From Ceratodon purpureus (lineage: Eukaryota > Streptophyta > Bryopsida > Pseudoditrichales > Ditrichaceae): a stretch of 64,000 bases of DNA. Position numbers and translations under genes: made by a program. Below are positions 57,001-64,000 of this stretch, in pieces. The notes beneath the pieces are model-generated. The model searched no databases. It was given only the letters and a program-made list of their open reading frames with translations, and was not told the DNA's origin. Location: NCBI GenBank assembly GCA_014871385.1, contig CM026421.1:18623981-18687980 (forward strand), read 5' to 3'. Each line of letters opens with the position of its first letter. The first letter of the stretch is position 1.

Positions 57001-58528
57001 ACTGGTGGACAGCTGAATCAACATGGCCAACGAAGAGGACAAAAGAGAACACCATGAACAAAGGGTCAGCCCCAAGCAATGTACTGGAGAACTCAATTCA
57101 GGCCAGCTGCTGGCAGGACAGGATGCGAGGTTTCTCTAATCGGCTTGAAGCAGTGCTAAAAACTTAGGTAGACGTCACCCAAAATCAGTTCATGACCTAG
57201 CTTCTTGAAGTGTGCTCGGAGCATACCATAGTTTTGAGGTCCATTTAGTTTGTCTACCATTCATTTCTACCTAATTATCATCATTAAATTCTGCACCCAG
57301 ATTCGAATCAGAGCAGAGGATGGGAGAATGTTCGGAAGTTAGCCTGGAATTGGACTAAGGAACAAAGACATATAATGCCGAACAAGAACCCTACAAATGG
57401 TACAGCTGTCGACATCAATGGACCGGATCACGTAATGAGTACCAGTATGTTCCTCTCCGAGCACACCTAATCTCTGTCTCATTTTCGAGGTCAGCGCTTG
57501 AAAAAAGTACCCACTGGACCAACTATCACGAACGCATTCTGGGTTCTACTTATGCATGATCAAGAGCTAAGTGAAGGGAAAGCAGGAAACAAATCCTTGC
57601 TGGTCAAAATACCTGGGGTACATCGAGTGGAATCTCTTCACGTCCTTCGCTTGAGGGGCCTGCGTCCACCATCATTTGAGACTGCCTAGGGCAGGAGGAA
57701 TGCGAATCCGACTTCTGAATCTGGGGTTCACGCAGCCCCTGTCGATATTGCAGAGCTCCTTCTTGCCGAGCCCCTTCCTGCGAATCCCCTTCCTGCGAAG
57801 CCTCTTCCTGCGAATTCCCTTCCTGCAAAAGAATTCCACTTTATTAGAACATATTCAGTGATTGCGATATTAGAAGCTGGCAATTTCCAGATCTTGCAGG
57901 AAAGTGGAAGCCTCGCGGCCGAGCATTACCTAGTGAACCAGGGTTTCGGAATGCAGCCTCGATGGGCTCATGTGCCTTCTATACCGACTGCTTAAGGTCC
58001 CTTTACCCTAGATCAAGTTCTCTAAATACTAGGTACTCGATTAGTACTCGTGAGTCTACTCGGAATAAAATGCAAGAAATGACTGGAATATTGACAGCGG
58101 TAAACATTCAAGCTGGAACAAGTCTCTTTCTAACGTGAACTACTAATCAGTAAATAATGTATGAAACCAATTACGTGACTTGAATGTGAGTTACAAATCA
58201 ACGTAACATACCTTCCCAGTCTCCATTACTTGAATGTGAGTTACAAATCAACGTAACATACCTTCCCAGTCTCCATTAAAGGTGAACAAGCGCCGTCGGC
58301 AAGAAACTGAAGTTTCTTTGGCTGGACCTCGGCTTCATCAAACGCATCGCCGTGAACCCCTTGTTCTTGAGCAACAACCTTACTAGAGTTTCCCCCCTTC
58401 CTCCCCATGGTTGAACGCAAATTGTACGGGGTAGCAATGCCTTCTGTAAGCGCTAACTTCTGTAACCTCTGTATACGTCGCTCTCTTCTAGATTCTAGCT
58501 TAGCTTTTGCACCCGATCTGGTTATCAT
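48070..58528 (-). CDS. ParB-like / beta-class DNA methyltransferase-like protein, 14 exons
   Basis: Model (minus strand), all junctions GT-AG and phase-compatible: 58528-58262, 57822-57613, 55152-54512, 54420-54231, 53996-53739, 51841-51623, 51525-51290, 51170-about 50964, 50930-50255, 49983-49936, 49844-49497, 49077-48807, 48696-48495, 48400-48070; 4104 nt, about 1367 residues. The N-terminus is basic; exon 2 is Gln/Glu/Gly-rich repeats. A ParB/sulfiredoxin-like segment holds ICDGNHRYQAW (D-G-N-H-R about 324-328). Exon 9 has a charged coiled-coil (about residue 820-880). The C-terminal domain has the beta-class order: motif IV-like DLIIADVPEG (about 1005-1014), then motif X EKSVVLMEMLIEACSDPG, then motif I VVFDCTAATG (about 1182-1191). 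The tail is acidic and Ser-rich. Motif IV lacks DPPY/SPPY, so methyl transfer is doubtful. The exon 8 donor is weak. A phase-0 cassette near 49.1-49.3 kb was left out. Confidence 0.7.
52861..53024. repeat. Foldback element with 42-bp inverted arms in an intron
   Basis: The left arm 52861-52902 and right arm 52983-53024 are inverted copies differing at only a few positions, with an 80-bp loop. Each arm contains the near-perfect palindrome GTGCTCGGAGCCGAGCAC. It lies in the 1.9-kb intron between exons 5 and 6 of the methyltransferase-like gene, so its transcript could fold into a long hairpin. It may be a foldback MITE or a hairpin RNA source. Confidence 0.8.
55560..56065. repeat. Diverged 65-bp tandem array with TGCTCGG core
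   Basis: About eight degenerate units with period 64-66 bp inside intron 2 of the methyltransferase-like gene. Shared core: TGCCTGCAACAAGTCTGCTCGG at its best, followed by ACC, a variable T/C stretch, GGTTACACTACCT and a short A/T tail. Core positions: 55566, about 55630, 55697, 55761, 55827, 55891, 55956 and 56022. Confidence 0.8.
56279..57300. repeat. Diverged tandem duplication, about 533 bp unit
   Basis: GGCCACGTGGAATCT begins both units (56279 and 56812). Shared landmarks in the same order include CAAACTACTTCA, CCCCGAGCACAC, GGTGGACAG, GGGTCAGCCCC, AGCAATGTACTGG and AAGTGTGCTCGGAGCATACCAT. The units are clearly diverged. They lie in intron 2 and carry the TGCTCGG motif on both strands. 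Confidence 0.75.
58178..58277. repeat. 50-bp tandem duplication spanning a splice donor
   Basis: Two exact copies of a 50-bp unit starting ACTTGAATGTGAGTTACAAA (58178-58227 and 58228-58277). On the minus strand each copy contains the end of exon 1 and its donor, GGAGACTGGGAAG|GTATGT. The gene therefore has two identical 5' splice sites 50 nt apart. Confidence 0.85.
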
Positions 58529-58735
58529 CTCTGCTTGTATGCTAAAATAAGACTTGCTCTTTTATCCATGACATTGCTCTGCTTGAACAATCTATGAACA
58601 GACCAAATGTTCATATGTACTCGAGTGCTTCATAACATTATAGCGCATGTCATGGTTAATATCTTGTAACTAAGACTTAATCACAGTTGTACAAACAAAG
58701 TTAGTTCAACTTTCATACTGTCAGCTGTTTACTGC

Positions 58736-59269
58736 ATGTTAAGAAGAATATCTTCAAAGCCGCCGTCTTTGATATGCCGCTTGCTTTTACTAATAACCCT
58801 TTATTTAAACCCGCTGAAATTCAGAACAAAAATGCCTTCATCCAATGACAAGTTCTGTCAATCTCTATATAAGATATGCAAACGCCACATTCAGTATCGG
58901 ACTTCTCACATGATTTTTTCTCCTGACGTGATGGACCCGCATCAGTCCCCTCCTCATTCAGTTCCAGTTACGCAGCAGGAGAGAGAGGAGAGCATGTCCT
59001 TAGGTAATTTTGACGGGCCTTTTGAACCAATTGAGGAGTCCAAGTTGCCTGATTGCTGCCAGTGCAAGGCCCCGATCATACAGTCGGATGTGATGACCTT
59101 AGATGCAAAGGAGTGTGACCGGTTGTTGCCAGCACCCACTGTTGAAGTTCAGGAGTCCATGGGCAATTCTAGTAATGCTTCCCATGCGTACGCAAATGTA
59201 GGGGTCATCAAGCCTGGAACATATTCCAGACTTCTTTTAAGAAGTACCCCCGCGGCCCAGAGGACGTAA
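58736..59269 (+). CDS. Hypothetical protein, divergent neighbour
   Basis: A 177-codon frame from ATG at 58736; a more natural start may be the ATG at 58831 (AAAATGCCTTC). The peptide is hydrophilic with two Cys pairs (CCQCKAP) and no recognised domain. A Glu/Ser/Lys-rich stretch ending KRRRQM follows in another frame just after it, so the frame may be shifted or spliced near 59265. It starts only about 210 bp from the ATG of the minus-strand methyltransferase-like gene, so the two could share a promoter region. It may be the first exon of the transposase gene downstream. Confidence 0.4.
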   Translation: MLRRISSKPPSLICRLLLLITLYLNPLKFRTKMPSSNDKFCQSLYKICKRHIQYRTSHMIFSPDVMDPHQSPPHSVPVTQQEREESMSLGNFDGPFEPIEESKLPDCCQCKAPIIQSDVMTLDAKECDRLLPAPTVEVQESMGNSSNASHAYANVGVIKPGTYSRLLLRSTPAAQRT

Positions 59270-59808
59270 GCTACAGAGTAGAGGATGCCGAGCAGTTCAT
59301 AGCACAGAAGGAGGAGAAGAAGATAGTAATAATGATTCGGCTGCCGCTCAGGGATCTATGAAACGCAGACGTCAAATGTGATTTAGGTCCCATGAAGGGT
59401 AGCTTTTATTAGTTACTTCTAGGCCATTATGAATTGAGTGGTTCCAATGTAACACTGAACTATTTCATCCAATTTTTGAGAATAATATTTTAGGAAGTTG
59501 CTGTCATAATCAGTCACGACTGTCGTATCTTACCTCTGAATTAATTCTGCTGATTAGGGCGGGTACGAGTACTATCCCTATGTAATAAATTACAGTTGCC
59601 AAACTAAGTACGTACAAAGCCTCTCATTAACATTACAGAGCTATAGAAGGCAAATTTGGTTTCCTTCGTATTCCACCACTCGTAGATAACCACTTGATGA
59701 TTGAATTTGCCGTCATACTTAAGCACTGGAGAATTCTTATGCGTCCCTCTTTGTTTTTATTCCTCTTTCCAGATCTAATTGTTGCTGGTGCCCCTTAATC
59801 TGAACACG

Positions 59809-62800
59809 ATGGCCTATCTTTGTGCGGATTCGCATTCCGTTCCGATTACCTTTCCTCTAGGGGTAGATGGCCGCGCTATGATCAGTTCCACCACTCTGAG
59901 TCTTCGATTTCGTTTTCGTGAGGACTCACTGCATGTAGAAGAGGAGTTCTTTGACGACATCACTGGTGCTCTCTCGCATGCCGTAGGTCAGCTGTCAACT
60001 CAGAATGAGATCGGAATGTTCTGGATGCTCAAACCTGGAAAGTATAAGTTTACGGAGTTACCGAGTCTGTACTAGCTGCCTCTACTGAATTGCTCACTCC
60101 CCGATCGTCAACAACTGTGTGCCTTGAGTCTGAACCGTTGTTGAGGAAGGTCAAGACCGAGCCAGGTCTTCAGACCATCTATGAGCTGAGTGATGACTCC
60201 GATAGTGAAAACGCAGAAGAAATTCCTGTGACCCATGAGAGCAAGGAGAAGACTCTGCCAGTTGCAGATGATAACGTGAGGAGGTGGTTGTCCCTGTGGA
60301 GTCCTCGGTTCCTTCTAGTGTTGCAGTTGATAATTGTGAGGAGGTGGTTGTCCCTGTGAAGTCCTCGGTTCCATGCAGTGTTGCAGTCCCCCCTTCAGAA
60401 AGTGTCGTTCAGTGCCTCATGAAGCTTAGCGCTCGTAAGAGGTCAAAGAGTGTTCTCTCGCGCATCAATTTTAATGCAATTAGAATGCAGGAAGTTCAGT
60501 ACCTTCCACCTCAGTACAACGGCGATGTCATTTTCGAGTTCCCACCCCTAGGTGCTCACGGCCATCACTCTGCTGCAAAGCAGTTACGGGGAATGGATAG
60601 GAAATACGATGGACACCCTTGGACTCGCACAGTTACTTCGAATATTCAAAACGACCTGAAGTTGGTCTTTCGTTCTTCGTCGTGCCTTGGCCATCTCCGT
60701 TGTGACAATGTCAAATGTGAGTATCTGACACGTGGAAACAGGACTTCGGTAGTGAACGAGACTGAATGGGATGGGATATCTGAGAGACTGTTTGAAGTTG
60801 GGTGTAACCCGCCGCAGAGTTCCACTGTAGTTTGTAAGTCTTGCAATACACCACCGACCTGCGTTGCGCTTTGCCCTGCAAGGATATATTACGTCCACTG
60901 CGGGACCTCACATGACGGAGAGCATGCGTTCATCTGGGAACTCACGACCATCCGTGAAGTCAGGCGAGAACCGGGACTTCGTCGAACATACGGAGAACTT
61001 GATCAAGGAGCAGGTGGAGCGTACTCCGTCCGCCACCAATTCGGCCATCATCCTCGAAACTGCGAAGGAGCTGCTTGGGCCATTACTTCTGGCCAAGGAA
61101 GGTGAAAGCGCAGAAGATTCTGGAATTGGAGGAGCTCGAACCAATCTTCGACCGCTGTAAGCACCTTTCTTCCCCAAACATCAGAAATTGCATACCTCGT
61201 TCAAGGCTGTTAGGCGCTTTGGGGACCATGGACAGCATCAGAATGCTGCGAGGCTTCAGCAACTGGAAGTTTATCCAAAACAACTTGTTTCCGGGGCAAG
61301 GCGATGATGCTGCGAAGGTGTATGTCTTCAAGATGTCTGAGGTAGGGCCGGGTAGTGGAGTCGATTTAGTTCGGCGTATGCAGACCGGCGGTGACTTGGA
61401 AAATGCGTGGATCATGTTTGACCACGTGAGGCGAGTCAGGGACTGGGTGACGATGGCCTGCCACGTCTATGACCCCACCTACTGTCGGATAATGACAATC
61501 GCAGCGTGCGACATGCAGTCGGAGGACACAGCGGCCCAGTCCGTCCTCTGGAAGAATCTGAATGCTATCATGGGGACTCACGGGTCGAGAGAGTTAACTT
61601 TAAGGGCTTTATGGCGGATGGTGCCCAAGCGAACTTCAATGCAGTTCGCATTATCTATGGAAGCGGTAACGCCTCCGAGATGATGATTGATAGGGAGAGG
61701 ACATGCCTATTCCATTGGAGGCAGTCTCTGGAGCAACATACAAAGGCTCACATTCGACCGGACCTACGAGCGCAGCACATCAAACTCTGCCAGCAGTACA
61801 AGAACGCCACGACTATGGCGGAAGCTGAAACAAAGTTTTTGGGCAATCCGAGCATGGTGGATGTCATCCGGCGCTGCAAAGAGAAAGGGCTATCAGATCT
61901 GGAAACGTGGCTTTCGTTCTGGCAGTACCGGTATCGCCAATGGGGAGGTTTCATGGAATTGGTAAGTAAACCCTATCCTTTTAATCTCAGTCGCATCTAA
62001 AGATTGGTGCCTTACAGTCAGTTATTGGACCTTCAGCTATCTGACCTAACCTCCAATGTTTGCAGAATCACAGTGAAGAGGAGCTCGCAGAGATGCCATC
62101 CTGCAACCTTGCTGAATCAATCCACAACCGGTGGAAGCAGCAGTCCGGAGATCGTGGCAGTGACTTGTATGTCGCAGCTGTGGACGACTTTGTAAGGGCC
62201 TTCATGCAATGCGTTGCCTACTTCCAGTTTCTGAAGGGGGAGCGTCCTGGGAAAGGTCCGTCAAAAGAGGAGCTCAAGCTCCGACGTGCACAGAGATCTG
62301 CAGCAAGGACAGGAAATCCGAAAGTCCTTCACGAAGCGATTATGAACATGCCGGGAGCAAACGAATGGTGCACCCGGGACCCGCATCTTGAAGGGGAGGA
62401 GGTCTGTGTCTCTCTGAAACGCAAACCGGATGTTGCCTTCGGAGATGAACGAGAGTCTCATAGGCCAGACAAGATCAGCGTCCAGACCTCGTGTCCAGAC
62501 TAGAGCTGCACGCCGGAGAGCGACTATGCTCCGACGGTGGTAATAGCAGACTCTCCTACAAGCAGCGAAGAGGACCAAGACGACCTTCAACCTGACTCTT
62601 CCCCACCTCCAGTCGGCTACCATCACGTCACTTCAGTTGAAGAAACCGCCTGCAACCCTTCCGAGTGGCACATTGCACGACTTCCTAAGACATCCGCCAA
62701 GGCCTGCTTCGCCCAACATGCCGTGACAATGAAGAAATGCGTGGCACGGATCGTGCAGCACGGGAAGAGCACTCCGGCGCCGACATACACTGGCCCCATG

Positions 62801-63513
62801 AAGAACTACAAGAAAGACAGAATAGAGACTCATCAGTTCTTTTTCTGCAATGACGACATTGACAGGTGCGTCAAGGGTAGCAAACGGAAGTGGGTCCTAT
62901 CGGTGCCAAAGGTACCTGAGGTGTGGCCTGTGAAGCTTGGGACGAAGTTGACGAAGAAAGAGATCCTCTCTCTAGAGAATGCTGGCTTTAGACTCCCGCA
63001 GCAGAAGGAGATGTCACCAAGAAGACTCTTTCAAGACCAGGCAGCGGCAGTAGACTTCTCGGCCTACCCTACGCCGGCATACCCGGACGAGTTCCCTACC
63101 CGGCGATCAGGAAAGCTCATCCGACGGAACAAGAAGGCCCCGTCGACCAAGCATAGCAATAATTGTGCCTCTGCCTTATCGTTGCACGCGAAGGTTAGCA
63201 AGTTGTGCATGCTGCCTGCCCAGCCCTGGGATGCATCGTCACATTGGACTCTGGGAAGCTTCCAAAGGTACAGCAATATTACTTGACCATATCGCAGTAC
63301 CCTGCGTGCACTTGCCCGAATTTCAAGGAGATGGCAATTACGGCACTTGGGAAGCGAGGTCAATGGGCTAATTGTAAGCATCTGTATTACCTGTTCACTG
63401 TAGTTTGCGGTCTTGAATCAGAGTCGGATACATTCATCCATGCAGCTAGTTTTAGCTTCAACGAAGTGAAGCGAGCCCTACAGAGCGGCCTTCTGAAATA
63501 CTTGGAGAACTAG
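59809..63513 (+). pseudogene. Mutator-like (MULE) transposase, frameshifted
   Basis: Plus-strand coding in several frames. N-terminal part from ATG 59809; an acidic linker with a duplicated 66-bp unit near 60275-60405; a WRKY-GCM1/FLYWCH-like zinc region with clustered Cys and a GTHDHP-type His pair (about 60700-60960); a MULE DDE core (CRIMTIAACDMQSEDTAAQS; FKGFMADGAQANFNAVRIIY; ERTCLFHWRQSLEQHTK) at about 61470-61960; an intron with donor GTAAGT at about 61960 and acceptor TTTGCAG at about 62065; then a SWIM finger (CTCPNF...CKHLYYLF) at about 63320-63400, ending at 63513. Frames change near 60055, 60270, 60930-60960, 61125, 61590 and 63195, so it is inactive as it stands. Terminal inverted repeats were not found. 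Confidence 0.75.
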
Positions 63514-63739
63514 TGTTATGTGAGTTGGTGTTTGCACATGTGTAGCCTGTATTATTTTAATTGTGAAGTAGTGAGACTAAAAGGGCCACTACCAAAAATT
63601 TGCAGTAGCACTGGATTCCATTTTGTCAAATTCGTGTAAGTCTCGCTCTGAATATACACAAACTCTGTAAAGAACTATTTACCACTAAGCAATGTAAGGA
63701 ATTATGTAATTCCCAATGAGGCTATGATTAGAACGTTTA

Positions 63740-63940
63740 GAATGGAGTCACATAAGTGTGCTCGACCCAAACCAACATTTTTCAGGATTTAGGGAGGGGC
63801 CACATAAGTGTGTTCGGGACCGAGCAAACGTTTTCCAGGGTTTAGGAGGGAGTCACGAAAGTGTGCTCGGGACCGAACAAACCTTTTGCAGTGTTTATGA
63901 GAGAGTCACGTAAGCGTTTGGGCATTCCCAATCCCTTTTC
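63740..63940. repeat. 52-54 bp tandem array with TGCTCGG core
   Basis: Four diverged units, each with GTCACATAAGTGTGCTCGGGAC or a close variant, then AAAC(A/C)TTTT and an AGGGTTTAGGAGGG-like stretch. Cores are at about 63750, 63801, 63855 and 63908. It follows the transposase gene and uses the same core motif as the intron arrays of the neighbouring gene. Confidence 0.75.
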
Positions 63941-64000
63941 AGACTCCTAGAACGCAGAGGACTCTGTTCCAAAGGGTGGTATACCAGTGGCCCAGCTTTG

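Overview
The window looks like a repeat-dense stretch of a green-plant nuclear genome. Three things point there: Ty3/gypsy LTR elements of the non-chromovirus (Tat/Athila-like) type with a tRNA-Asp primer site, a multi-exon host gene with GT-AG introns, and a Mutator-like transposase with a SWIM finger. A streptophyte alga (Chara-like) or a bryophyte is my best guess. That is an impression from the style of the elements and has not been tested.

Positions 1-22.6 kb are a nest of LTR elements. At the left edge lies a truncated minus-strand gag-pol copy (family E, 1-4633). It abuts a plus-strand gag-bearing element of another family (B, from 4634). B was hit twice. A solo LTR of family A lies at 6610-16732 with a 5-bp target duplication, ggagg. 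An LTR of family C lies at 17571-21960 with a probable duplication, tgaag. The solo A LTR was itself split by a second family E copy (7520-14168: one LTR plus truncated pol). From 22.7 to 24.9 kb there is a run of small hairpins, a 72-bp tandem repeat and featureless spacer.

Positions 24882-37778 hold a whole-looking family A element: 3516-bp LTRs that look identical, the 5-bp duplication gcagc, a tRNA-Asp primer site, a polypurine tract, gag, and pol in the same frame as gag behind a UGA-CGG stop. Each LTR contains a 622-codon reading frame preceded by a TATA box. Related proteins sit inside the LTRs of families E and C. This LTR-borne gene family is the most unusual feature of the window.

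Positions 37.8-48.1 kb are AT-rich spacer, decayed coding segments I cannot name, one orphan terminal exon, a fragment of A LTR, two heptamer arrays, an 860-bp tandem duplication and a 188-bp purine-rich satellite.

Positions 48070-58528 (minus) carry what looks like an intact 14-exon host gene encoding about 1367 residues. It has a ParB/sulfiredoxin-like segment and a C-terminal beta-class N4/N6 DNA-methyltransferase-like domain whose motif IV is altered. Its introns are full of a recurring TGCTCGG motif, including a long foldback. Head-to-head with it, at 58.7-63.5 kb, are a hypothetical reading frame and a frameshifted Mutator-like transposase gene, followed by another TGCTCGG-containing tandem array.
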